Of a DNA stretch of 64,000 bases, positions 1-9,330 are shown piece after piece; position 1 is the stretch's first letter; each line of letters opens with the position of its first letter. Source of the DNA: Anthonomus grandis grandis (taxonomy: Eukaryota > Arthropoda > Insecta > Coleoptera > Curculionidae); contig NC_065551.1 in the NCBI RefSeq assembly GCF_022605725.1, positions 27,218,001-27,282,000 on the forward strand. The letters run 5' to 3'. Below the pieces are notes generated by a model, which was given only the letters and a program-made list of their open reading frames with translations, had not been told where the DNA came from and did not search any database. The position numbers and the translations under genes were made by a program.

Positions 1-273
1 GGACTGGAATAAATTTGGTATTAGAAAGTCGATGTATTTGCTGGGAAAATACAAAAAGTACTTTAATTGGTCCATTTATGTAATATGTATAAATATTTAA
101 TGTAATAATATACCTTTTTTTATTTATTTATTTAATCATTTATTCAGTAAATATTGCAAACAGGTTAAACACCCAAAAAAGTAGTCACAAAATTAACTCC
201 ATTAACCTAACAAAAAACTTAAATGATATATGTATTAAAGTAAATGAGTTTTAGCATAATAACATTTTTGATC
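1..273. other. AT-rich gene-free flank
   Basis: No open frame, repeat or motif recognised. The stretch is A/T-rich and ends at a TTAA (274-277) that could be the target site of the adjacent piggyBac remnant. Confidence 0.5.
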
Positions 274-1110
274 TTAACTCTAGCAGGACCAACCTTTTTT
301 GAAAATCGTCGAGGACCATGCGCCACCAATTAATGCTTTTGCAAACAAAAAATATATATTCCTAAACATATTACAAAAGTTTGCACACATAAAACGATTC
401 TAATTTACTCAGATTCTTCAGCTTCAGTAGAATTGGCGTCATCGCAGGTTTCACAAACATAAGACTTCTTACTGTGTTTACCGGAAAGATATTTTTGATA
501 TTACAAACTATGGTGGTTTTTGCTAATTTATTGGTCTTGTCTTTTTTGGATTTTGCTAACTTGCAACATGAATGACATCGTCCCTTTCCAGATTGAGATA
601 GTGCTGGATGAGTTTACGTTCTAGTATATTTTCCACGACACGCACTACAAAGTTCTGCAATCCATTTAAATTTGCAGCTCTTCTTTCAATAAAGGGAACC
701 GACATTGCAAGTCTCAATTCTTGCAAAAACAAACGACGGTGGTTGATTTTATTCTCATTCCAATGCGGATAATTCAGAAGAAATAGGGAGTAAGCATTGA
801 TGGATGCAATATCCAAGAGAGTAAAAAAAACAGAGAGTGGCCAACTTCGTGTTGATCGCTTGGACGTATATTTTCTTGTTATCTGACCTATAGTATTAAC
901 ACCTCCTTTTTTGGTCTCATTATAAAAAAGGTTGATATCTGATTTATTTTTATATTGACTGCTAACAGCATCATCTTAACCGATAAATGATATATAGATA
1001 ATAGCAGAAAATCCACAAGTTCTAAGTGATAAGAGTGGTTTCGCGGTGTTTAAGTCAAAAGTGCTAAAAGGTTCGTGTCACATAAAAATAGGACATATTT
1101 GAAAGTTTTG
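274..1110 (-). mobile_element. piggyBac-like DNA transposon remnant
   Basis: The minus strand encodes the C-terminal part of a piggyBac transposase. A TTAA at 274-277 is followed directly by CTCTAGCAGGACCAACC, which fits the end of a piggyBac-type element, since these insert at TTAA. No matching inverted terminus was found on the right, so the 5' end of the element is lost or unrecognisable; a MITE begins about 120 bp further right. The family call is firm from the protein. The exact left boundary is inferred from one TTAA only. Confidence 0.7.
405..1080 (-). pseudogene. piggyBac transposase, broken C-terminal part
   Basis: Read on the minus strand, the frame shows the typical piggyBac block DINLFYNETKKGGV, then a Y-x6-R-x2-R-W-like stretch ending in SWPLSVFFTLLDIASINAY, matching the family pattern before the C-terminal cysteine-rich domain. 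After a frameshift near 575 the frame gives CHSCCKLAKSKKDK and, after another near 485, SKKSYVCETC, so the CxxC-type zinc-binding tail is present but broken. An in-frame TAA lies just upstream of DDAVSSQYKNKS (about 976). Upstream sequence resembles the block before the third catalytic Asp, but the catalytic core is not preserved. It is a dead copy and cannot make active transposase. Confidence 0.82.
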
Positions 1111-1224
1111 CTTGTATGTCTTTTAAAAAAAATGAAAATTCAATTTTTTTTCAATTAGATCCTTTTTTCTTAAAATAACATAAAGTCAAGTACTAAAAAT
1201 ATTAATTGACTTTCAGGATTTTTT

Positions 1225-1620
1225 CATGACAAAGTAGAGAGTAATAAAATGTAAATTGCCGATGGTTTTGTAGTCATCCGTGGGCGTAAGTAAACTTTGT
1301 ATCTAGTTAATGAATAAAGTGAGAAAAAAAGGTAGGAATGCTATAAGAAGGGTATGGATAAGTGCAATTTTTAAATGTAATACATATTAGCATACTATTT
1401 AATATATTAATTTGGTAGGTAATTTAAACTTCGTTGGGCTGTAAATATAAGGATGTAAATAAAAACACAAAATATACAATATAACACGGCGTATAAAAAT
1501 ATATAAATTAAAAAATGGATTAGAATTTCGTAATGCAAGCTATGGAATTGGAGGGTCACCCCGTACTTGTGCATACACAATAAGGTTTTATTACTCTCTA
1601 CCTATTTGAAATAGACTATA
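1225..1620. mobile_element. TIR MITE, copy A
   Basis: The sequence near 1231-1250 (AGTAGAGAGTAATAAAATG) and the reverse complement of 1587-1615 share the terminal motif CAAATAGGTAGAGAGTAATAAA, making a ~395-bp non-autonomous element with inverted ends. Its first ~220 bp recur at 63456-63695, which confirms that it is a dispersed repeat. No coding frame is present. The superfamily is not clear, and the exact ends and target duplication could not be fixed by eye. Confidence 0.7.
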
Positions 1621-3678
1621 GCCGCAGAAAGCGACCAATCGATTGAACTGTATTCTGTAGTCACTTATTAAGAACTATATATAAATTTATGAATTTATCT
1701 TTTATATTAATTTTTCAACAAATTGGACAATAATTAACGAAATTTTATCGTATTTGTATTTCTTGGTAAATTTTAAAAAAGATTAAATAATTATCGGAAA
1801 AATCTCTTAGTTTGTGAATCCTTTTTTACATGCATTCTTAACAAATCACCACCATAAAAGTTTGAAAACTTTGTTTAATTTTTCAGCAGTTAGAAAAAAA
1901 TTAAAAATCAAAATAATGTTGTGATTATGATTTTAAATTATATTCCATAGTACAAACAATTATGTTTTTTTTCTTACCAAGTCAATTGTGTATTTTGTGA
2001 TAATAAATTCACTAAAAAACTACAAAATTCATGTAAATCATGTAAATGAAAAAACCGTTTGATTTCAATCACGATTAGAGAGTATTTGAGAGTCCAAGTA
2101 TATAATTTATACATTTATCGAAATTTGCCAAATTAGCCCGATAGCACTATATAATATCGTGAATGAATTTTAATTTAGATTTGGGTTTTATCGATAAAAA
2201 ATATCTATTACAATAAGAAAATGTGTTTTATGGTTTTCAAAAAAGTGAATTATAATCTTATTTCTATTTTTACAATCTATATTGTATTCTTTTGGATAAT
2301 TTTTAAATTTCGACATTCGCCAAATAATCCAGGATGGTACATAATAACGAACATTAGATAATAACGAAGACATTCATTGGCGATTTGTCAAAAAAAAAAG
2401 AGCAATATTTTCAACCAATTCCAACAACAACACAAAGGGAATTGTATTATTATTCCCTTAGTAAACATCGTTTTTCAACAAGTTTTTTTATTCGAAAAAT
2501 AAATATTAGGTTCGTTCTCTATTCCCAAAAGAGGAATAAAATTCACAAGGATACGAGAATATTATTGAACCACATTAAAAATAAAAGACTGATTTGGTTT
2601 TCATTTTTTTCAGAAAATAAAAATAGCTTTCTACCACTAAATCTATTGCAGTTAAAAATTGCATCATGTATTTAAACCATAATTAAACATATATGGTTGG
2701 CTAATGGTCAATTTTGTCTAACCGTATATAAACAATATTTCTTATTTTTTGGTCTGGATTTGATTCTATAATTCTTTTCTGGTATTTATGTGCCTTTTCT
2801 ATATTAGATATCCCCAAAAGTAATCATGTAAAGAAGTAAAGTCAGGACTACGTGGAGGACATGGATGTTCGCTACCTCTACCAATGCATTTGTGTGGATA
2901 AATTAGGTTTAAGTAATTTTGTGTACTAAAAATTAAAAAACATCGGGTAATAAGCCTTTTTTTTCAAATGTTACAGACGTAGCTTGACAGGCATTAAGGC
3001 TATCGAAAATATTATTTCCAAGCTGTGGTTTTTCTGTAATATATAGGCGCAATTTTTATTAAGTGTTACCTATTTAATAATTTATATAAAATAATAAGCC
3101 TAAATCTCTATCATTAGATCAGAAGCAGGTTTTAGAAGACTTTGACCTGGAATAAAATATTGTGGATGGAGTTTTTCCTTTTTAAAAATTCTCAAATTTG
3201 ATACGTCAGACATTGAGTTCAAAATGTTCACTCACTTTAACCAAAGCTTCATTTTCGTCCTCTATAGAACACATCAATTTTTCTGAATTTGTGAATTTTT
3301 GGAATCTGTGACTTTGCAAAATTCTATTAAAAATCTTGAGTGCACAGATCCGAAAAAATGTGTTGAAATAACTCAAGAATCAATAGCAATAACAATAATA
3401 ATTTTTTTTGGGGTTTGCTGTTCTGTATTCGACCACTACCTGATATATAGTTAAATAAAATTATTTGTTTTTTATATTACGCAAATTAGTCAAACACTCA
3501 CCAATTATTTAAAAAAATTAAGTTAGGCGACTTAAAATATACCGAAATAAAATGCAAAAAAAGATCCAATCTCTTTTATGTTTGAACTGCGATTATAATA
3601 GATGTAAAAAATTATATATCAAGACGATTCTAATCCCACGTTACTCCCGTTTGCCAATCCTATCTAATAAAATACGCT
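1621..3678. other. AT-rich gene-free stretch
   Basis: About 2 kb with no recognisable protein or RNA gene. The small frames at 2188-2373 (minus) and 2385-2675 (plus) are low-complexity Lys/Asn/Ile-rich translations of AT-rich DNA and match nothing recognised. Confidence 0.5.
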
Positions 3679-3681
3679 TTA
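3679..3681. other. Harbinger target duplication, left (TTA)
   Basis: TTA immediately before GGGTAAAAACACACG. It pairs with TTA at 6650-6652. Confidence 0.85.
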
Positions 3682-3728
3682 GGGTAAAAACACACGAGGC
3701 GGTTTGCAAGCGGTTTGCGCCGCGACGG
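3682..3728 (+). repeat. Harbinger left TIR (47 bp)
   Basis: Starts GGGTAAAAACACACGAGGCG. It matches the reverse complement of 6603-6649 at 46 of 47 positions, the third base being the only difference. It contains an internal direct repeat (GCGGTTTGCAA followed by GCGGTTTGCGC) that may be a paired binding site for the transposase or its DNA-binding partner. Confidence 0.95.
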
Positions 3729-3752
3729 CGGCCGGTGGACCGCCGCTCGACT

Positions 3753-3778
3753 TAAAACACACGCGACGGCTTTTGCAA
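3753..3778 (+). repeat. Subterminal repeat of the Harbinger TIR core
   Basis: AAAACACACGCGACGGC followed by TTTTGCAA repeats, in direct orientation and ~70 bp inward, the TIR core AAAACACACGAGGCGG-TTTGCAA at 3686-3710. It is probably a second protein-binding site at the left end. The right end instead carries a separate subterminal hairpin (6511-6580). Confidence 0.7.
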
Positions 3779-3865
3779 CTACGAACGGCACGAAAAATTA
3801 CAAGATCAGTTTGATGTTGCCAAGCTTTGCGTACAGTTTACAGTTTTTTATTTATCGTGAGCAAA

Positions 3866-6083
3866 ATGGACTCCGACAGTGAAGATGATTTTTTATTTTT
3901 GTTGGCGGCATCGGCACTGGCATTACGCAAAAAACCAAAAAAAAAAAAATAGAACGAAACGTAAGCTATGGATACATCCCATAGTTATGGAAAGAAACAA
4001 GAAGGGATATTTCAATACCATCTATAAGGAGATTTGTGAAGATCCGGAAAATTTTTTAAATTTCACCAGAATGTCAAAGGAATCATATCAGGAGTTACTT
4101 TTATTGATCCAAGAGCCATGTACAAAAGCTAATACTACTATGAGAGAAAGCATATCAGTGGAAGAAAAGCTTTTGATAACTTTAAGGTAGGTGATGAATT
4201 TATACTTATTTCTACAATTTTTGTCTTTATTAAATTATTGGTTGTACCCCGTTTGCCTGCCTAATGAGGATTTAGTTACCTACTCTACATCTACTTGAAA
4301 TAGTATTAACTCAATGGAAGTCTTAAAAAAACGCCTAAAAATTAACTAGATATAGATATAATATATTTAAACACAAACAAAAAAAAATAAATTAAACATA
4401 TATGCCTATAAACTCATATGCTCTGAACCATCAAGAGAATATGGTGAGAATTGGGATACGGGTGGCGCAACTCGTTGTAGCCCAGAAGGCCCTGGCTGAT
4501 TCTGAAGGTGTGGTGTTGAAGTTGGTTGATGTTGTTGTGGTAGTAAATTTTGTGGAGGCAATGAATGTGTATACCATGATGGTGGTTCGGAGAATGTAGT
4601 AGCATGATGTTGGTGTGGAGGTGGACAAACATGCCTATTTAATAAAGCCATTCTGACCAACAACTTGTTATCAACTGGATTTTAAAAAAAAAAATGGCAA
4701 CAATGACGACAAAAAATGCTTGTCATCATCCACACTTTCTTTTTCTTTCGTCAGTTTTCCTTTTTGAACATCGGTGTGTGTTTGAAGAGCTTCACACAAA
4801 ACTGTTTCTACCGAATCATTTTTTTTCTTCTTAATGCGCCCTTCATCATGATGCTGTTGCTGCTGCCTTTTTCGGGATTCCCGCCTGGTTGTATTTGGTT
4901 GATCTGGTGACTCTATCGATGCATCTCCATCTGTAGCTTCCTGAGGCGTGGCTGCAGTCTCATCGTCTGTGGCTGCCAATTCATGTGTTGCATCGAGCGA
5001 ACTCTCTGTTGCTCTTCTTTGGACCACATCCGACAAAAATGAGAGCTGTTGGGCAAACGTATATGGGGTTTTTCATTTCCGGCCTTGCCCGGATTTGCCT
5101 TTACTTTCGGAAAGGTGTTTGGAATATCTGTCCCTGACATTTTTCCATTTTTTTTGTAGCATAGGACCTAAAAAATTAACGAAATTTTATGTTTTTTCAG
5201 GTACCTAGCAACTGGTTGTTCATTTGTGGATTTGCACTATGCATTTAGAATTGGAAAATCTACAGCAAGTTTGATTGTTCAAGAAGTTTGTAAAGCACTA
5301 TGGGCGCATGTTAGACAAATGGCTTTTCCAGTTTTAAATGCCGAAAAGTGGATGGAAATCGCTGAGGGATTCAAGAAACATTCCAATTTTCCGAACTGCA
5401 TAGGTGCGATTGATGGCAAACACATTAGACTGATACGGCCATCTAATAGTGGTTCTATGTTTTATAATTATAAAAATTATTTTTCGATGGTACTATTTGC
5501 AATGTGTGATAGTAATTATTTATTTACATACATTGATGTGGGCTCGTACGGAAAATCTAGTGACTCTGGAATTTTTAAAAATTCTACACTTTTTGAAAAA
5601 ATGGTTAACGGAACACTACATATTCCTGCAGCGGCACCGATCGAAGGAGATGCTACTACAGATTATCCTTTTGTTATAGTAGGTGATGAAGCATTTCCTC
5701 TATTAGAAAATTTGCTGAGGCCTTATGGTGGATCAAACTTATCTTACAACAAAAAAAATTTTAATTATAGATTATCCAGAGCTCGACGGTACATTGAATG
5801 TGCTTTTGGTATATTGGCTAATAAATGGCGCATTTTTCATAGACCCATTAATGTACAGATCGATCTAGCTGAAGACATAATTAAAGCCTGTTGTGTTCTT
5901 CATAATTTTGTAAGAGTCAGAGATGGAAACCGTAGCGATAACATTGAAGCAGGAACAACGTATGACAATTTGACAGATGATTCATTTAGCAGAGGGAATC
6001 CAAGGGCATTAAATGGCCGAGATAAATTTGCAAATTATTTTGTTAATATTTATCCACTAGAGTGGCAAAACGAATCAATATAA
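3866..6083 (+). CDS. PIF/Harbinger DDE transposase, two exons
   Basis: Exon 1 is 3866-4186, starting at an ATG with an acidic N-terminus MDSDSEDD. The intron runs 4187-5200 (donor AAG|GTAGGT, acceptor TTTTTTCAG|GTAC). Exon 2 is 5201-6083. The junction reads LITLR|YLATGCSF, exactly as expected for the family. Conserved blocks in exon 2: GAIDGKHIR (Asp near residue 178), YIDVGSYGKSSDSG (Asp near 219), VGDEAFPL (Asp near 269) and RARRYIECAFG (Glu near 306), so the acidic catalytic residues are all present. Predicted length of ~400 aa is normal. A 13-base A run (3937-3949) puts exon 1 out of frame by one base and creates a TAG just after it. This may be a real mutation or a homopolymer error. It acts on the element's own TIRs, probably with a DNA-binding partner. 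AATAAA follows the stop near 6126. Confidence 0.9.
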
Positions 6084-6340
6084 ACTATATGTATATTATA
6101 TATGTATATTATATCATTATTATTAAAATAAACGTACCCACTTATAGCATATAATATGTACATACTTTTAATTTTTTTTCCTCAACAGAAGCAGCTGCGC
6201 TTAGAAATTCTGTAGTAACTTCTTCCCATGCCTGTTTTTTTTGTTCTGTTTGAATAATTAGCATCACGCATATCCCAAATCGCTGGACTCAACTGAACCT
6301 CAGTAATTAATTTTTCTATGTTGAATTCCCTGGTTTCCAT
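4406..6340 (-). CDS. Harbinger-associated MADF-domain protein, two exons
   Basis: Exon 1 (6340-6166, minus) encodes METREFNIEKLITEV and later W-D-M-R-D-A-N-Y, the first half of a MADF DNA-binding domain. It ends at a good donor (AAA|GTATGT). Exon 2 starts at 5167 after TTTTTTAG and holds KKWKNVRDRYSKHLSESKG and then QQLSFLSD, the second half of the domain. A charged KR/Q-rich linker and a helix-like tail (LLVRMALLNRHV, then a Pro/His/Gln-rich end) follow to a TAG at 4408-4406. The frame is broken at an 8-base A run in exon 1 (6235-6242), an 8-base A run early in exon 2, an in-frame TGA near 5088, and an A/T run near 4680. In known Harbinger elements a partner DNA-binding protein of the Myb/SANT or MADF type takes the transposase to the nucleus and the TIRs; that role here is inferred. 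Confidence 0.82.
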
Positions 6341-6510
6341 AATAAATGAACAATTTTCAACACTGCACAAAAAAAAACGCACCAAAAAGCCCTACGTGTG
6401 GTTTGCAACACAGAAGATAAGTAAATGATGTGCCGCGGTAGTGCCGCTAAAGCAATAAAAACCAAGCGGCGTGCCAGCGGCCCATGGTATCGAGCAGGGT
6501 ACGCGCGACG

Positions 6511-6580
6511 GACGCCGCGTTTTATGGGATTAGGCGGCGCCGTCTGTTTCAAAGCTCACAAGTCCCATAAACGAGGCGTC
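6511..6580. repeat. Subterminal hairpin near Harbinger right end
   Basis: GACGCCGCGTTTTATGGG (6511-6528) and CCCATAAACGAGGCGTC (6564-6580) are inverted copies with a small mismatch, inside the right end of the element. GCGGC/GCCGC words are dense around it (6430-6560). No such hairpin was seen at the left end, so the two subterminal regions are asymmetric. Confidence 0.65.
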
Positions 6581-6602
6581 GAGCTCGACCACGGCGCGAC
6601 AA

Positions 6603-6649
6603 CCGTCGCGGCGCAAACCGCTTGCAAACCGCCTCGTGTGTTTTTAGCC
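6603..6649 (-). repeat. Harbinger right TIR (47 bp)
   Basis: Reverse complement starts GGCTAAAAACACACGAGGCG and mirrors the left TIR. It is followed by the TTA duplication at 6650-6652. Confidence 0.95.
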
Positions 6650-6652
6650 TTA

Positions 6653-8580
6653 TATTAAGATTCAAATTTACATAACAAAACAACCAGTATTTTTTTCGAT
6701 TGTCATAGGTCATAAACATTTCAAAATCGCATTTTTCACAAATGTCAGCGGTCTGATGAAAATCACAAGGCATCTTGTCGTGTGTGTTAAACATCTGGCC
6801 GCGGGCCAATGCGTCGTGCCAGAAATAGTGACGAACGTAAATTTCGAGGTAAATCTACTCGGGAGATGTTTTACATAGATTAGAAGTGATTTGTCACATA
6901 TTTTTAGTGCGACTGTCGGTATCATTACTGCCGCTGTCGCGTCGTTTGTCACGCTTTATTTTGTTTTGCATCATTTACTCGATAAAATTGGTGAAAGATG
7001 TTTTCTTTTTGGATATTTTATGGATTTAATTAGTAAGAATCGAGGAAATTCAATATGAGCAACCTTTATTGATAAACTAACTTTTTTCAATGATCCAGAG
7101 GGCTCAATGCTTGGATTTCAATTTCTATGTTGGATGAATACCACATTCGAAATTAATTAATGTTTAAGAATACTTAAACATTAATGAAGTTCGAGTTTGA
7201 ATTGATTATATCAGTTGTTTCAGATTGATATTTTATAGATGCAACAATTTTGTTCACAACAGGTATTCCTCATTGATATCCCCGCTTGTAATGTTTTATA
7301 TTCCATAAACCATCATTTAAAAAAAAACTTTTGAAAGAAAAACTTTGTTTTAATATATTTGAGGATTTATACAGTCTTCGACTGTTTTAATGAAAATAAA
7401 CATTTAGTTCTAACATCAAATTATGCTAATTTATTTCATAATACAACCCAATTATGATTTGAATTGACATTATTTTTGAAAAATCTGAAAAAGCATTTCC
7501 AATTTCTGTCCAGTTCACCGTAGTTTGGCAATTAAGTGGGTTAATTTAGGACTCGAACAATCATAATATGTTGCGGCTAAAACTCTAAAGTCGTGTATAC
7601 ATAGCCTAAAATGTGTGATTTTTTGCTGTTAGGGCGTCAATCAATATAAACAGAATTTAAATTTAAAAAGTTTGAACTAACTTTTTGACAACAAAAAGTC
7701 TTTGATGATATTTTACTCCCATTTTAAAAGCTCAGTGTTAAATTGACCAATGGTGCAAGTTAATTGCTTTTCTAGTAATATTCATTATTCCCGAATAAAT
7801 TTAATCTCAGTAAGATTTTAATTAATTAATTAATTGCCAGTTTGCTGTTGACTTATTTGTTAACATCTGGACATTCACAAAGATATTACCATAGAGTTCC
7901 TATTACCTTCGTTAGCCAGAAGTTTCTATTCCAGAAGAACATTTAGAGAAACGAAAACCTATTTTCCTTATTACCATTAATTACTAAACATGATAATAAT
8001 TGTACATCTTATAACAGCAAAGCCACTAATTAAGGATTAGTGGAAAGGTACGAATGGGGAAGCTAAATATTTTTTTGTACAATCTCAGAATTAATGATAT
8101 TTCAAATGCAGTTTTTCATGAATACAGTCAGTAAGCAGTTCAAATATTAGTAAACGCTAAAATTCTTTTAAAAAACTGCGGCAGATTTATTTGAATGATA
8201 AATAATAATTGATCTTGACAAGATGTTACGTAAGTCAAAACGCAGCCTCCTATCCAAGAAAATAAAGCATTTTATGCTATTTCTATTAATTAAATGCGTT
8301 TGCTTGTATGACTTAATTTTTTTTCTTATTAGGGGCCTATTTATCCACCGATTTAAAAAATAATGATATCAAATTATTGGGAAAAAAACATTATTTCAAA
8401 AGTGGTTGTTCCCAATAACGTGCTATTTAAAAAAATTAAATAAATGCCAAAGTTATTGGTTTGGACATTTTAAAGAGGCGTGTAAAAGATTTAAGTCATA
8501 AGATTCAACGAAATTAATTTTTCCGTGATTACTTGATTCAAAATTAAAACTTGATTAAAATTAACTTGATTCAAATTAAT
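6653..8580. other. Gene-free stretch with one palindrome
   Basis: No recognisable gene. The minus-strand frame at 6710-6952 matches nothing known to me. The stretch is AT-rich. One strong palindrome lies at 7147-7194 (separate entry). Confidence 0.45.
7147..7194. repeat. 48-bp near-perfect palindrome
   Basis: Two 22-base arms (7147-7168 and 7173-7194) match at 20 of 22 positions around a 4-base AATA loop. Each arm carries ATTAATGTTTAAG. No transposon terminus or target duplication was recognised around it. It could be a miniature foldback remnant or a paired site for a homeodomain or fork-head type factor. Confidence 0.75.
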
Positions 8581-8607
8581 TGCGACGCTTATAATATAAG
8601 CGTCGCA
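8581..8607. repeat. Perfect 12-bp inverted repeat
   Basis: TGCGACGCTTAT (8581-8592), AAT, then ATAAGCGTCGCA (8596-8607): a perfect hairpin that stands out because its arms are GC-rich in AT-rich surroundings. The following ~180 bp (8620-8800) has unusual words such as GGGTCACTTCCGGGTTTAAC and may belong to an old unrecognised repeat. Confidence 0.8.
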
Positions 8608-8879
8608 TTTAAAATAAGAAAGTTAGGGTCACTTCCGGGTTTAACAGGATTTGAACACTAACGGGTTTAACAACTGCATATGTCAAAAGATGCTCTTATA
8701 ACAATTTTATCAATATACCAAATTTCATTAGTTTATCTTGAAGAGTAAAATAGTTATTAAGCGTTCCCTTTTTCATGTGCCATCCGGTATAAACCCTCTC
8801 TTACGCACAATATTAAAACCATTATTAACATCCATATAACGTTAATTACAACGTGCATACGGATGATTTAATTTGAAAA

Positions 8880-9330
8880 AAAATGTGTTCATTGAATCGC
8901 GATATCGTCGCTTTGGCATGCTTTACTGGCCGGCAGTATATTAAAATTAAGTGAGAAACTCCGCATTACAAAGGCAATTACCCATACAATCAGGTCGGCA
9001 TTACACAAGCTAATACGATGCTGATTCAGCTCGGAGCGAAGCTGTAGATTCTATATATCGGGCCACGCCTTTTAGATGTCGAAACGGTCTAATCTGCTGC
9101 TTCGAATCTAATTACTTCATATTACTTTACCTCCGGCTCATTAAATAGATTTAATCTACGTTGATTATCTAATTAAACTCAAACCAATTGAAAGTTTCTT
9201 ATAGTATGTATTCGCGTCACGGCGGTAATAAAAATAGCAGAGGTTTCTCTGCCTGGTGACTAATATAGAAGCGGTAGTTTAACCGAGAAGAGTAGTATCT
9301 ATATAAGGTTTCATATCGAATATAAAATGG
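8880..9330. promoter_or_regulatory. Candidate regulatory island
   Basis: Balanced base composition, with CpG words (TCGCGATATCGTCG) and clustered homeodomain-type words (TCTAATTA, GATTTAATC, TTATCTAATTAAA), between AT-rich flanks. There is no open frame of note and no repeat structure. This is the pattern of conserved non-coding elements near developmental genes, but conservation cannot be seen from one sequence. An untranslated exon is possible. Confidence 0.25.

Larger units (their letters stand above)
3682..6649 (+). mobile_element. Complete PIF/Harbinger transposon, two genes
   Basis: A 2,968-bp element bounded by 47-bp terminal inverted repeats that differ at one base, and flanked on both sides by the 3-bp duplication TTA (3679-3681 and 6650-6652), the hallmark of PIF/Harbinger. 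Inside are a DDE transposase on the plus strand (exons 3866-4186 and 5201-6083) and a MADF-domain gene on the minus strand (exons 6340-6166 and 5167-4406). The near-identical TIRs argue for a young insertion, yet both genes carry single-base breaks in long A or T runs. The two genes converge and are interlocked, each having its last exon inside the other's intron. Confidence 0.95.

Noticed and set aside
4402..4910. Plus-strand open frames between the Harbinger exons
   Set aside because: They are antisense shadows of the MADF exon 2 coding sequence.
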